Both the position numbers and the translations under genes were made by a program. Source: [Clostridium] hylemonae DSM 15053 (GTDB lineage Bacteria > Bacillota > Clostridia > Lachnospirales > Lachnospiraceae). Taken from it: a stretch of DNA of 64,000 bases. This document shows, piece by piece, positions 8,598-17,854 of this stretch. Below the pieces are notes generated by a model that saw only the letters and a list, made by a program, of their open reading frames with translations, made no database searches and was not told where the DNA came from. The stretch's first letter is position 1, and each line of letters opens with the position of its first letter. The stretch covers positions 620,001 to 684,000 of the forward strand of contig NZ_CP036524.1 of the NCBI RefSeq assembly GCF_008281175.1, given 5' to 3'.

Positions 8598-9524
8598 ATG
8601 AATAAACCGGTATTGGTCATCATGGCGGCAGGAATGGGCAGCCGTTATGGTGGATTAAAACAGATAGACCCAGTAGACGAAGAAGGACATATTATCATGG
8701 ATTTTTCCATGTTTGATGCAAAAAGAGCCGGATTTGAAAAGGTTATCTTTATCATTAAGAGGGAAAATGAGGCTGATTTCAGAGCAGCCGTGGGCGACCG
8801 CATGGAGAAATATATGGAAGTGTCGTACGCGTTCCAGGAGATCGATAATATCCCGGACGGCTACCAGGTTCCGGAAGGACGCGTAAAACCATGGGGGACG
8901 GCTCACGCGGTCTTAAGTTGCATCGACCAGATAGACGGACCGTTTGCTGTCATCAATGCAGACGACTATTACGGTCAGGAGGCATTCCGGCTTATCTATG
9001 ATTATCTTGCGTCTCATGAAGATGACGATAAATACCGTTATACAATGGTTGGATACGAGCTTGGCAATACGGTGACAGATAACGGGCATGTGGCGCGCGG
9101 TGTGTGCGACATGAACAGTGAGGGTGAGCTGATCGCCATTCATGAGAGGACCCGCATCGAGAAGCGGGACGGCGGCATAGCCTATACAGAGGACGACGGT
9201 GCAACGTGGGTGAGCGTGCCCGCCGATACGACCGTGTCCATGAACATGTGGGGATTCACGAGAAGCATACTGGATGAGATAAAGGCAGGATTCCCGGCAT
9301 TTCTTAATGAGGGACTGAAGAAAAATCCGATGAAATGTGAATATTTCCTGCCGGCGGTCGTAAGTGATCTGCTCGGCGAGGACAGAGCGACGGTCGCTGT
9401 GCTGAAATCTGCGGATAAATGGTACGGTGTTACTTATAAAGAGGATAAGCCGGTCGTTATGTCGGCCATAAAAAAGATGAAAGATGATGGTCTGTATCCG
9501 GCGCATCTTTGGGAGGAAGCGTAA
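8598..9524 (+). CDS. sugar-1-phosphate nucleotidyltransferase family protein
   Basis: A 308-residue GT-A-fold NTP transferase. The N-terminal MAAGMGSRYGGLKQ is the nucleotide-binding signature, and FAVINADDYYG near residue 118 gives the metal-binding Asp pair. VKPWGTAHAVLSC fits the sugar-nucleotide binding segment. The operon context (N-acetylhexosamine kinase and GalE downstream) suggests it makes UDP-HexNAc or UDP-sugar from a sugar 1-phosphate and UTP. It would take the place of the GalT-type uridylyltransferase LnpC of bifidobacteria; this is inference. RBS GGAGG lies before ATG 8598. Confidence 0.82.
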   Translation: MNKPVLVIMAAGMGSRYGGLKQIDPVDEEGHIIMDFSMFDAKRAGFEKVIFIIKRENEADFRAAVGDRMEKYMEVSYAFQEIDNIPDGYQVPEGRVKPWGTAHAVLSCIDQIDGPFAVINADDYYGQEAFRLIYDYLASHEDDDKYRYTMVGYELGNTVTDNGHVARGVCDMNSEGELIAIHERTRIEKRDGGIAYTEDDGATWVSVPADTTVSMNMWGFTRSILDEIKAGFPAFLNEGLKKNPMKCEYFLPAVVSDLLGEDRATVAVLKSADKWYGVTYKEDKPVVMSAIKKMKDDGLYPAHLWEEA

Positions 9525-10642
9525 TGTCACAGATAACGAGAGAACAGCGCGATGAGGTGATCGCGCATTTCCAGTACGAAGGGATGCTCGTAGAGGAATG
9601 CCCTTACGGAAGCGGCCATATCAATGATACGTTCCTTCTTGTATTTGACATAGCGGAGATGGGACAGATCAAAGTTATTCTCCAGAGGATGAATAAGGAT
9701 GTGTTCGAGAAACCGGTAGAGCTCATGGAGAATATTCTCGGGGTCACGTCTTACCTGAGAGCGCGGATCATAGAGAACGGCGGCGACCCGGAGAGGGAGA
9801 CGCTCAACGTGATACCTACGGTGGACGGAAAGCCGTATTATCTTGATTCAAAAGGCGATTACTGGCGCTCCTACAAGTTTATCACAGATGCAACGAGCTA
9901 TGACCAGGTGGAAAAACCGGAGCATTTCTACCAGAGCGCGGTGGCGTTCGGCAACTTTCAGCGGCTGCTGGCAGATTATCCCGCAGAGACGCTGCATGAG
10001 ACGATAAAAGGGTTCCACAATACAAAGGCCAGATTTGCCACATTTAAGCAGGTGGTGGAAGAAGATGTGATGGGCCGTGCCGCGTCCGTGCAGAAAGAGA
10101 TACAATTTGTGCTCGACCGGGAGGAGACCGCAGATTATTTCTGTGATCTGCTCGACAGAGGAGAACTGCCTCTTCGCGTAACACACAACGATACGAAGCT
10201 TAATAACATTATGATCGACAACAAGACCGGCAGAGGGATCTGTGTCATTGACCTGGATACAGTTATGCCGGGACTGGCCATGCATGATTTTGGGGATTCT
10301 ATCCGCTTTGGCGCCAGTACGGCCGCGGAAGATGAGCAGAATCTCGACAAGGTCTCCTGCAGCATGGAGCTTTTTGAATTGTATGCAAAAGGTTACATTG
10401 AAGGCTGCGGCGGAAAACTGACAAAGCGTGAGATAGAGCTGATGCCTATGGGGGCAAAGACGATGACATACGAGTGCGGTATGAGGTTCCTGACAGACTA
10501 TCTGCAGGGGGACACATATTTCAAGATCCACAGGGAGAAGCACAACCTGGACAGATGCCGCACACAGTTTAAGCTGGTTGAAGATATGGAGCAGAAGTGG
10601 TATACTATGCAGGACATCGTTAACAAGTACAGCAACAGCTAG
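9524..10642 (+). CDS. nahK: N-acetylhexosamine 1-kinase-like phosphotransferase
   Basis: A 372-residue aminoglycoside-phosphotransferase-fold kinase resembling NahK (LnpB), which makes GlcNAc 1-phosphate or GalNAc 1-phosphate from the free sugar. The catalytic loop is [10 protein letters not shown] with Asp223, and the metal-binding motif is [10 protein letters not shown], followed by HDFGDSIR. I use ATG 9524, which overlaps the preceding stop codon (TAATG) and has GGGAGG upstream; a longer frame starts at 9509 inside the previous gene. Translational coupling to the nucleotidyltransferase is likely. NahK phosphorylates the N-acetylhexosamine released by LnpA. Confidence 0.87.
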   Translation: MSQITREQRDEVIAHFQYEGMLVEECPYGSGHINDTFLLVFDIAEMGQIKVILQRMNKDVFEKPVELMENILGVTSYLRARIIENGGDPERETLNVIPTVDGKPYYLDSKGDYWRSYKFITDATSYDQVEKPEHFYQSAVAFGNFQRLLADYPAETLHETIKGFHNTKARFATFKQVVEEDVMGRAASVQKEIQFVLDREETADYFCDLLDRGELPLRVTHNDTKLNNIMIDNKTGRGICVIDLDTVMPGLAMHDFGDSIRFGASTAAEDEQNLDKVSCSMELFELYAKGYIEGCGGKLTKREIELMPMGAKTMTYECGMRFLTDYLQGDTYFKIHREKHNLDRCRTQFKLVEDMEQKWYTMQDIVNKYSNS

Positions 10643-10653
10643 GAGGCAGAAAT

Positions 10654-11673
10654 ATGGCAAAAATATTGATAACAGGCGGCGCAGGCTACATAGGAAGTCA
10701 TACGGCGCTGGAACTGCTGAATGAAGGTTACGAGGTAGTTGTCTATGACAACCTGAGCAATTCTTCCAGAGAGTCCATAAGAAGAGTGGAAGAACTGACC
10801 GGAAAAGAAATAACGTTTTATGAAGGTGATGTTCTCGATGAAGCGGCACTGGAGAAAATGTTCGAGGAAGAGAAGGCAGACGCGGTCCTCCACTGCGCGG
10901 CATTGAAAGCGGTCGGGGAATCGGTGCAGAAGCCACTTGAATACTATCAGAATAATATCACGGGTACACTGAGCCTCATGAAAGTTATGCGAAAGGTCGG
11001 GGTGAAGAACATCGTGTTCAGCTCGTCCGCAACGGTGTATGGAAACCCGGAGATCATACCGATCACGGAGGACTGCCCGAAAGGACAGTGCACGAATCCT
11101 TATGGATGGACGAAATCAATGATGGAACAGATCATGACGGACGTACAGAAGGCAGACCCCGACTGGAATGTGATCCTTCTGCGCTACTTCAATCCGGTAG
11201 GAGCCCACAAGAGCGGCCGCATCGGTGAAGACCCGAAAGGCATTCCGAACAATCTGATGCCTTATATCTCACAGGTAGCTGTTGGCAAGCTTGAGAAGCT
11301 GGGCGTCTTCGGGGACGATTACGACACACCGGACGGAACCGGAGTGCGTGACTATATCCACGTGGTGGACCTGGCGATCGGTCATGTGAAGGCGATCGAT
11401 TATATTCTCACCAACCCGGGACTTGATATTATCAATCTGGGAACAGGCGTCGGATATTCGGTGCTTGATATGGCAAAAGCGTTCGGAAAAGCGAGCGGGA
11501 AAGAGATCCCGTATGAGATCAAGCCGAGACGGGAAGGCGATATCGCCATGTGTTATGCGGACCCGGCGAAAGCAGCTAAAGTGCTTGGATGGAAGGCGGA
11601 GAGAGGGCTGGACGAGATGTGTGAAGACACATGGAGATGGCAGTCACAGAACCCGAACGGATATAACAGTTAG
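10654..11673 (+). CDS. galE: UDP-glucose 4-epimerase
   Basis: A 339-residue extended short-chain dehydrogenase of normal GalE length. It has the NAD-binding GGAGYIGSH at the N-terminus, the [10 protein letters not shown] segment with the catalytic Ser/Thr region, and the YxxxK catalytic pair in [20 protein letters not shown] is also typical. It interconverts UDP-Gal/UDP-Glc and, in this pathway, probably UDP-GalNAc/UDP-GlcNAc. It is the last gene of the galacto-N-biose operon, 11 bases after nahK, with a terminator behind it. Confidence 0.95.
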   Translation: MAKILITGGAGYIGSHTALELLNEGYEVVVYDNLSNSSRESIRRVEELTGKEITFYEGDVLDEAALEKMFEEEKADAVLHCAALKAVGESVQKPLEYYQNNITGTLSLMKVMRKVGVKNIVFSSSATVYGNPEIIPITEDCPKGQCTNPYGWTKSMMEQIMTDVQKADPDWNVILLRYFNPVGAHKSGRIGEDPKGIPNNLMPYISQVAVGKLEKLGVFGDDYDTPDGTGVRDYIHVVDLAIGHVKAIDYILTNPGLDIINLGTGVGYSVLDMAKAFGKASGKEIPYEIKPRREGDIAMCYADPAKAAKVLGWKAERGLDEMCEDTWRWQSQNPNGYNS

Positions 11674-11689
11674 AATATCAGAGAATGTG

Positions 11690-11728
11690 AGGAGACAGCT
11701 TACTGCAGCAGGCAGGCTGTCTCCTTTT
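11690..11728 (+). terminator. terminator after galE
   Basis: A 10-bp perfect stem (11690-11699 with 11716-11725) followed by TTTT ends the operon. Its last bases touch the stop codon of the convergent response regulator gene. Confidence 0.85.
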
Positions 11729-13256
11729 AGTATTCGGCGTCACCGTGGAGCATCTTCATATATTTGCTTGGCGACATTCCGGTGGATTTCTTGAATATCT
11801 GACTGAAATATTGTGGATTATTTCCGCAGCCGACCATATCTGCCACGTTCTGGATAGAGTCAAGGTCGGAGGAAGCGAGAATTTCTTTTGCCCGTTTTAT
11901 TCTCATGTCGGTCAGATATCTGGAAAATTTACAGCCTGTCTCTTTTAAGAATCTTTTGCTCAGATAATCAACATTCATAAACAGATAGTTTTCTGCGATC
12001 CATTTCAGAGACAGTCCTGAATCACAAATATGCGATTCTACGTACTCCTGTATCTTATGGCTGATATCGCCGGTATATTTCTGTGAGTGGTATTCTTCAA
12101 AAAAGCATGTAAGCTGGTCATCTAACAGGTTGGAGATCTCGCGGCAGTCTTTTTCTTTTTCCAGCTTTATGAGAAACTCGGCGGCGTCTACCATATCAAA
12201 TGAACGGAGTCTTGCGACGGAAAAGATAATGACCGAGGAGGCAAGCTGCTTTAAAAAGTCAGCGTCGGAAAGCGAAGACAGCGTACTTCTAAGCTCCAGA
12301 AATGCCTGTCCGGAGGATGCTTTTTCAGGAGAATATATAGAGGCTGTAATCCGCTGTACTTCCTTGATGATATTCTGATAATTATATATGGAAAGTGTAT
12401 TGCTGCCCTCTGTAAAATATATGATCTCATATTTTTTTATGTGGGGGATAAGCTCTTTCAGCATAGCGGAAAGGTTCGGGCAGTGATCGTGCCTGTATTT
12501 AATGGTAACGGACTGGTCTAATACTACCGTATCCAGAAAGTTATATATCTTTCCCAGATCGTCGTTTACCGACTTAAAGAAGAATATCAAAGTGTTATAT
12601 ACATAAATGATGTTGAACACGATACCCGGGCAGATATCATCGCGGAATTGCTGGAGCTTCTCCAGTAATAACGGATAGCTTTCCGGCGTAACAAAGTAAA
12701 TATAAAATATCTCATAAGGAACATTATCAAAATCTAGATAACGCTTATAGTTTGAAAAAATATAAGAAAATTCTTTATCTGTCTCCGGACTGAGGCTGTC
12801 GTTCATGATTCCCACCATCAGGTTCAGATTCATATTTCTTGCGATAAAGCTCTGCGGCGGGGTATCTTTGGATGTAAGGTAATCAGCATAATCTTTCCTT
12901 ACATCTTTCAGGCTGTCTATTATCTGCTCTTCATTGCAAGGCTTCAGCAGATAATGTCTGACACCATACTGCATGGCTTTTTTGGCATATTCAAATTCAC
13001 CATACCCGGAAAGAATTATAAATTGTGTGTCTTTGTTGACCGCGTGTATACGCTGAATAAGGTCAAGGCCTGAAAGCCCGGGCATTTTAATGTCTGTGAG
13101 AACGATTTCAGGATATTCGTCCAGAATGATATTGTAAGCTTCGATTCCGTCTTTTGCCGTACCGATGAGCTTTAGAGAAAGGGCGTCCCAGTCGATCAGG
13201 TCCGCTATGGTCTCCCGTATTATTTTTTCATCATCTACGATCAATACTTTCAGCAT
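11727..13256 (-). CDS. YesN-type response regulator with AraC DNA-binding domain
   Basis: A 509-residue regulator. The receiver domain (residues 1-120) has the acidic pair DDE at 8-10, phospho-acceptor Asp55 in LTDIKMPG, and the conserved Lys in LLKPCNEEQ. A long middle region of unknown fold separates it from the C-terminal AraC helix-turn-helix (about residues 405-505), which has NPQYFSQIFKKSTGMSPSKY. It overlaps the histidine kinase gene by 26 bases. The pair is divergent from the ABC operon at 15201 and is its most likely activator. Confidence 0.93.
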   Translation of the reverse strand: MLKVLIVDDEKIIRETIADLIDWDALSLKLIGTAKDGIEAYNIILDEYPEIVLTDIKMPGLSGLDLIQRIHAVNKDTQFIILSGYGEFEYAKKAMQYGVRHYLLKPCNEEQIIDSLKDVRKDYADYLTSKDTPPQSFIARNMNLNLMVGIMNDSLSPETDKEFSYIFSNYKRYLDFDNVPYEIFYIYFVTPESYPLLLEKLQQFRDDICPGIVFNIIYVYNTLIFFFKSVNDDLGKIYNFLDTVVLDQSVTIKYRHDHCPNLSAMLKELIPHIKKYEIIYFTEGSNTLSIYNYQNIIKEVQRITASIYSPEKASSGQAFLELRSTLSSLSDADFLKQLASSVIIFSVARLRSFDMVDAAEFLIKLEKEKDCREISNLLDDQLTCFFEEYHSQKYTGDISHKIQEYVESHICDSGLSLKWIAENYLFMNVDYLSKRFLKETGCKFSRYLTDMRIKRAKEILASSDLDSIQNVADMVGCGNNPQYFSQIFKKSTGMSPSKYMKMLHGDAEY

Positions 13257-15015
13257 ATGTTCCTCCCGGTATTATGATTCTTGCGACTGCATGTTCTTCA
13301 TCCTTGTTAAAGAGAGTAAGACCATAGCCGGTCCCATAAGTCAGCTGGATACGTTTGTGGATATTCAGAAGCCCGATCCCAAATCCGTGCGGGGTGATCA
13401 GGCCGTTTTCAAGTTTTTCAAGCAGATCATTCTCAAACTGAGAACCGTTGTTGATCACATCTATCACGATCGTGTCTTTATGGCGGGAACCTTCCAGCCA
13501 TATATGACACACTTCCGTACTCTTTTCCATTGCATAATTGACAGAATTTTCTACGAGCGGCTGAATCGTAAAGTGAGGCAGTGTGACAGACAGTATGGCG
13601 GGATCTACGTTCTGGGAGTAAGTCAGCCTGTCCTCAAAACGGATACGCTGGATCGTCAGGTAACACTGTACAATTTCTAATTCGTGGCTCAGAGTAAAGT
13701 TCTTTGAACCGGAACTTAAAGTTTCACGCAGCAGAGTGCCAAGCGACTCCACCATGGAGGATATATTTTTTTCACCGATCGCTTTCGCACGCCAGTTCAC
13801 CGCTTCCAGCGTATTATAAAGGAAATGTGGGTTGATCTGATTTTCCAGTGCTTTCAGCCTGGCGTCTTTGGAAAGGATCTCATTGACATAGTTTTGTTGG
13901 ATCAAGTCCTGTATCTTTATGGTCATCTGGTCAAACTGATTGTGAAGAACACCAATTTCATCGATTCTGCCGCTGTAGTCATAGCCGATATCCGGCGCTT
14001 TTGACTCGTCTTTCCCAAAGGCCTTCATTTTATTTACAAGGCGCCGGAAATCCTCTGTTACAGAACGGATCAGCATTCTGGAGAGCAGGATCGCAATGAG
14101 CACCGATATGAGGATGATAGCCAGCGCCAGCACCATAGTGAAGCTCAGCGCCGCAAAAATGTGGTCATAGGGGACGAGACAGATGTATTCCCAGGAAGTG
14201 TTCTTTATCGTTCCCTGAACAGCAAAATACCTGTTTGAATCGACCGTTACAACTCCGTAATCCGAGCGCAGCCGCCTGTGGATATCTTTAAGCTGTTCTG
14301 AGCCTATACCGTCGGAATGGTAGAATTCCGTACCGTTATCCATCAGAACGTACTGTGTCTCTTCCGATGGAAGAACAGAACTGGTCGAAGAGCGGATCAG
14401 CCGGTTCATGTCCACACATACAACGACAGTACCCAGCCTGTGAAAATTCATCTGTTCCACCCTCCGTGAGTCACGGCCGAGAAAAAGTCCGTAGGAGTTA
14501 CAGTAGTCTGTGACGGCGCACGGATATCCCGATACATTATTGGCGGCGGCGATAACTTCCCTGTGAACCTGTTCAGGCACGGAGGAGCTTTGGGCTTCAT
14601 AACTTTGTACGACCCCGCCGGGATAGTACAGGTTGATATAGCTGATGTTGTTGTTCTTGTATGTCTGGTAATAATCTGCAAGCAGCGTTTCCAGTGAGCT
14701 TTTTGCATTACCGGTACGGATCATTGACTCGTCATCATTTAAAGTGATCAGGTTCTTTCGTATATTTGAATTCGAGACGATGGCGCTCGTCATAGATTCA
14801 ATATTGGATATTTTTCTGGAAATATCCTCCGCACTGTAAGTTAATGAACCGGCAAGAGCCTGATACAGCAGCTTGTTGCTCGAATGTAATACCATTGTGA
14901 TACCTGCAATAGAGGAAGAGATCATAAGCAGTATCACGATCAGAAGAATGCCTACGATTTTAGTCCCCAGCTGCAGATTTGCGATTCTGGTCATCATTGT
15001 TTTTTTAGTTTTCAT
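13231..15015 (-). CDS. YesM-type sensor histidine kinase
   Basis: A 594-residue membrane kinase. The order is a membrane segment at about 20-40, a large extracellular sensor domain of roughly 250 residues, a second membrane segment around 290-312, a HAMP region, and a His_kinase domain with the phospho-acceptor in INPHFLYNTLEAVNW. The ATP-binding part ends with GFGIGLLNIHKRI. I chose ATG 15015 because GGAG lies nine bases upstream; an in-frame ATG at 15030 has no ribosome site. It probably senses the sugar bound by the neighbouring lipoprotein, or the sugar itself. Confidence 0.92.
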   Translation of the reverse strand: MKTKKTMMTRIANLQLGTKIVGILLIVILLMISSSIAGITMVLHSSNKLLYQALAGSLTYSAEDISRKISNIESMTSAIVSNSNIRKNLITLNDDESMIRTGNAKSSLETLLADYYQTYKNNNISYINLYYPGGVVQSYEAQSSSVPEQVHREVIAAANNVSGYPCAVTDYCNSYGLFLGRDSRRVEQMNFHRLGTVVVCVDMNRLIRSSTSSVLPSEETQYVLMDNGTEFYHSDGIGSEQLKDIHRRLRSDYGVVTVDSNRYFAVQGTIKNTSWEYICLVPYDHIFAALSFTMVLALAIILISVLIAILLSRMLIRSVTEDFRRLVNKMKAFGKDESKAPDIGYDYSGRIDEIGVLHNQFDQMTIKIQDLIQQNYVNEILSKDARLKALENQINPHFLYNTLEAVNWRAKAIGEKNISSMVESLGTLLRETLSSGSKNFTLSHELEIVQCYLTIQRIRFEDRLTYSQNVDPAILSVTLPHFTIQPLVENSVNYAMEKSTEVCHIWLEGSRHKDTIVIDVINNGSQFENDLLEKLENGLITPHGFGIGLLNIHKRIQLTYGTGYGLTLFNKDEEHAVARIIIPGGTYAESIDRR

Positions 15016-15051
15016 TGTAAATATCTCCATGTCTGTCTGCTAACAATACTT

Positions 15052-15080
15052 ATTATAGTGTATATTTGCCCGCGGAAAAA
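15052..15080 (-). promoter_or_regulatory. promoter of the YesMN pair
   Basis: A perfect TATAAT on the minus strand (15052-15057) lies 36 bases before the kinase start codon. The -35 region 17 bases upstream (TTTTTC) is weak. Confidence 0.55.
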
Positions 15081-15154
15081 GGCCTGAAACAAATAGAGCG
15101 GAATTTTGGAAAAATAAGACGGAAATGTTTATATCATATTAAAAATAAAGCCTC

Positions 15155-15160
15155 TATAAT
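15155..15160 (+). promoter_or_regulatory. -10 box of the ABC operon, weak -35
   Basis: A perfect TATAAT lies 40 bases before the binding-protein start at 15201. The region 17 bases upstream (TATCAT) is far from a -35 consensus, as expected for a promoter that needs an activator such as the divergent YesN protein. Confidence 0.5.
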
Positions 15161-15200
15161 GTGCTTATGCAAAAGAAAACAAATGTAAGGAGGAATGAAG

Positions 15201-16256
15201 ATGAAAAAATTGGTTTCAGTATTATTGTGTATTATGCTTGCTGCCGCAATGGTGACAGGATGTGGGAGCAGCGACGCGGGCTCGGGAACCGGGGACAAGA
15301 AAACAAAGGAGACAAAAGAGACAGGTGAGGAAAAGACAGCAGATCCTGAGGAGTATCAGGTTGTTATGGTCGTAAAGCAGAGCGATTCATGGTTTGACGA
15401 CATGGCTACGGGTGTAGAACAGCTGAAAAAAGATACAGGACTGAACGTCTCTGTTCAAGTTCCGGAGACAGGAGATGCCGCAAGTCAGATCTCTATTATG
15501 GAAGATCTGATCGCGCAGGGGGTAGATGCGATCTGCGTAGTTCCAAATGATCCGGAGGCACTTGTGCCGACGATCGAAAAAGCAAGAGAATCGGGCATTG
15601 TGGTAGTCACACATGAGGCGCCGGGCATTGCCGGTGATGTGGATCTGGATGTAGAGGCGTTTGTAAATGAAGAGTTCGGACAGCTGTTTGGAGAAAAACT
15701 TGCTTCGGCCATGGACGGAAAAGGAAAATATGCCGGTTTTGTAGGCGGCCTGACGATGGAGACACATATGGCGTGGTATAAGGCGGCGGTTGCCTATATA
15801 GAAGAGAACTACCCGGATATGGAATGTGTCTCTAAAGAACCTTATGAGGATGGAAACAGCATAGACGGAGCCCATGATAAGGCATTGGAGATCCTGAAGG
15901 CGTATCCGGATATCAAGGGATTCTTTGACTGTTCCGCACAGGGAGGCGGTATTTGTGAGACGCTGCAGGAAAAGAACAAGACAGATGATATAAAAGTTGT
16001 ATCTCTGGCGCTGCCGTCTATGTCCGCTACGTATCTGGAAGACGGCTCTATGGCCGCAGGGCTGGCATGGAGACCGGCCGACGCGGGATATGCAACATGC
16101 TACGCCGCGTACCTGCTGGCATCAGGGCAGAAAGTAGAGACAGGAACCGACCTTAAGATCACCGGTTACGAAGAGATGGAAGTAAAAGACGGAGTTGCCT
16201 ATGGGAATGCGCCTCTTGAATTCTCATCCGATAATATCAATGATTACAATTTCTAG
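15201..16256 (+). CDS. ribose/galactose-type sugar-binding lipoprotein
   Basis: A 352-residue periplasmic-binding-protein type 1 lipoprotein. Residues 1-20 are the signal peptide and Cys21 (MVTGC) is the lipidation site. The mature domain begins with YQVVMVVKQSDSWFDDMATG and has DLIAQGVDAICVVPNDPEAL, the usual first-lobe motif of RbsB/LsrB-like proteins. ATG 15201 is preferred over the ATG six bases upstream because AAGGAGG ends seven bases before it. A 16-bp hairpin follows the gene. The ligand is unknown; pentoses, hexuloses and autoinducer-2 all fit this family. Confidence 0.9.
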   Translation: MKKLVSVLLCIMLAAAMVTGCGSSDAGSGTGDKKTKETKETGEEKTADPEEYQVVMVVKQSDSWFDDMATGVEQLKKDTGLNVSVQVPETGDAASQISIMEDLIAQGVDAICVVPNDPEALVPTIEKARESGIVVVTHEAPGIAGDVDLDVEAFVNEEFGQLFGEKLASAMDGKGKYAGFVGGLTMETHMAWYKAAVAYIEENYPDMECVSKEPYEDGNSIDGAHDKALEILKAYPDIKGFFDCSAQGGGICETLQEKNKTDDIKVVSLALPSMSATYLEDGSMAAGLAWRPADAGYATCYAAYLLASGQKVETGTDLKITGYEEMEVKDGVAYGNAPLEFSSDNINDYNF

Positions 16257-16264
16257 ACAGAATC

Positions 16265-16303
16265 AAAGCTGCTGCCCGATTATGCTGATCGGGCAGCAGC
16301 TTT
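16265..16303 (+). repeat. intercistronic 16-bp hairpin after the binding-protein gene
   Basis: A perfect 16-bp inverted repeat (16265-16280 with 16288-16303) with a 7-base loop lies nine bases after the stop codon. No long T tract follows, so it is more likely an mRNA-stabilising hairpin or partial terminator that raises binding-protein output than a full stop. Confidence 0.9.
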
Positions 16304-16330
16304 ATGAGACACACGCTTGGAGGTAGCATT

Positions 16331-17854
16331 ATGGGAACAGTCTTAGAAGCCAGACATATATACAAGTCATTTGTCGGTGTTCAGGCGCTGAAGGATATCA
16401 ATATTAAGATCGAAAGCGGAAAGATCCACTGCCTTGCCGGAGAGAACGGATGCGGCAAATCGACATTTGTAAAAAACATCTCAGGCGTATATACGCCTGA
16501 CTCAGGAGAAGTTGTTTTAAACGGCAGCCTGTATCATTGCCTGACGCCGGCGCAGGCAATGAAGGAAGGAATACAGGTGATATATCAGGATTTATCGCTG
16601 TTTCAACATCTGACAGTGGCAGAAAATATAGCGATCAGCAGACTTAAGTCTGACAGGAAGCGTATCGTAAACTGGAAGAAGGTACGTGAGATCGCAGGAG
16701 AGCAGCTTGACAAGATCGGCGTTCGGATGGATATCGATCAGCCGGTAGGAGAGATATCAATGGCAAACAGGCAGATCACCGCAATATGCAGAGCGCTTGC
16801 GCAGGATGCCAGAATTCTTTTTATGGATGAACCAACGACCGCGCTTACGAAGACGGAAGTCGACAGGCTGATGAAAATAATGCTGGATCTTAAGAAGAAG
16901 GGACTAGCGGTCATTTTTATCAGCCATAAGCTGGACGAAGTATTTTCAGTGGCAGACACTATTACGATTTTCCGAAATGGGGAAAAGATCGGTGACTTTG
17001 AGAGCAAAGAGCTGGATAAGAAAAGTCTATCTTATCATATGACAGGGAGGGAAGTGGAATACCCGCGGTACCGGCGTTCTGTCAAAGATGACACACCGGT
17101 TCTGGAGATCGAAGATCTCACGAGAAAAGGACAGTACGAGTCGCTTTCTCTTACCGTACGCTCCGGGGACATCGTGGGGGTGACCGGGCTTCTTGGTTCC
17201 GGGAGAACGGAACTTGCGTTATCGCTGTTTGGACTGAATCCCGCAGACAGCGGACGGATCAAAATAGACGGAAAAGAAGCTGCCATATCGTCGCCGATGG
17301 CCGCCAAAAAACTGGGCATTGCTCTGCTTCCGGAGGACCGTTTTCGTCAGGGACTGTTCGTGGACAGAGAGGTGAAGGAAAATATATCATCTGCGATCAT
17401 AGATGACATCTCCGGGAAAGGACTTCTCGATAAAGACAGAGAGAAAAAAGTCGCAGAAGATTACACGCGTCAGCTGAAGGTGAGGACGCCTTCTGTTGAA
17501 ACTGCAGTCGGAACGTTGTCGGGAGGGAATCAGCAGAAGGTTGTGATAGGGAAGTGGACTGCGGCTAAGCCGAGGGTCTTTATCATGGATACTCCTACGG
17601 TTGGGATCGACATCGGTTCAAAGGCAGAAATATACGAACAGATACATAAGCTTGCGGCGGACGGAATGTCAATTATCTTTATTTCTGATGAGATACAGGA
17701 AATTATCGCAAACTGCAACCGGGTAATGGTCCTTGCAGACGGCAGATGCGTACGGATGCTGGAAGAGGAAGACTTAAAAGAAAATGCGGAGCAGACGATA
17801 ACAGAACTTATCGGACGGCATGCAGAGGAGACCGCAAAGGGGGGAGCGTTATGA
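16331..17854 (+). CDS. sugar ABC transporter ATP-binding protein (MglA/RbsA type)
   Basis: A 507-residue tandem ATPase. The first nucleotide-binding domain has Walker A GENGCGKST and Walker B ILFMDEPTTAL. The second has the degenerate Walker A LLGSGRTEL usual for this family, plus the ABC signature LSGGNQQKVVIGKW. ATG 16331 is used because GGAGGT lies seven bases before it; an in-frame ATG at 16304 falls next to the hairpin. It energises the two permeases that follow. The last four bases overlap the first permease (ATGA). Confidence 0.95.
   Translation: MGTVLEARHIYKSFVGVQALKDINIKIESGKIHCLAGENGCGKSTFVKNISGVYTPDSGEVVLNGSLYHCLTPAQAMKEGIQVIYQDLSLFQHLTVAENIAISRLKSDRKRIVNWKKVREIAGEQLDKIGVRMDIDQPVGEISMANRQITAICRALAQDARILFMDEPTTALTKTEVDRLMKIMLDLKKKGLAVIFISHKLDEVFSVADTITIFRNGEKIGDFESKELDKKSLSYHMTGREVEYPRYRRSVKDDTPVLEIEDLTRKGQYESLSLTVRSGDIVGVTGLLGSGRTELALSLFGLNPADSGRIKIDGKEAAISSPMAAKKLGIALLPEDRFRQGLFVDREVKENISSAIIDDISGKGLLDKDREKKVAEDYTRQLKVRTPSVETAVGTLSGGNQQKVVIGKWTAAKPRVFIMDTPTVGIDIGSKAEIYEQIHKLAADGMSIIFISDEIQEIIANCNRVMVLADGRCVRMLEEEDLKENAEQTITELIGRHAEETAKGGAL

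Noticed and set aside
9848-10936. A 362-codon minus-strand frame opposite nahK and galE.
   Set aside because: It spans two well-supported genes on the plus strand and shows no known motif.
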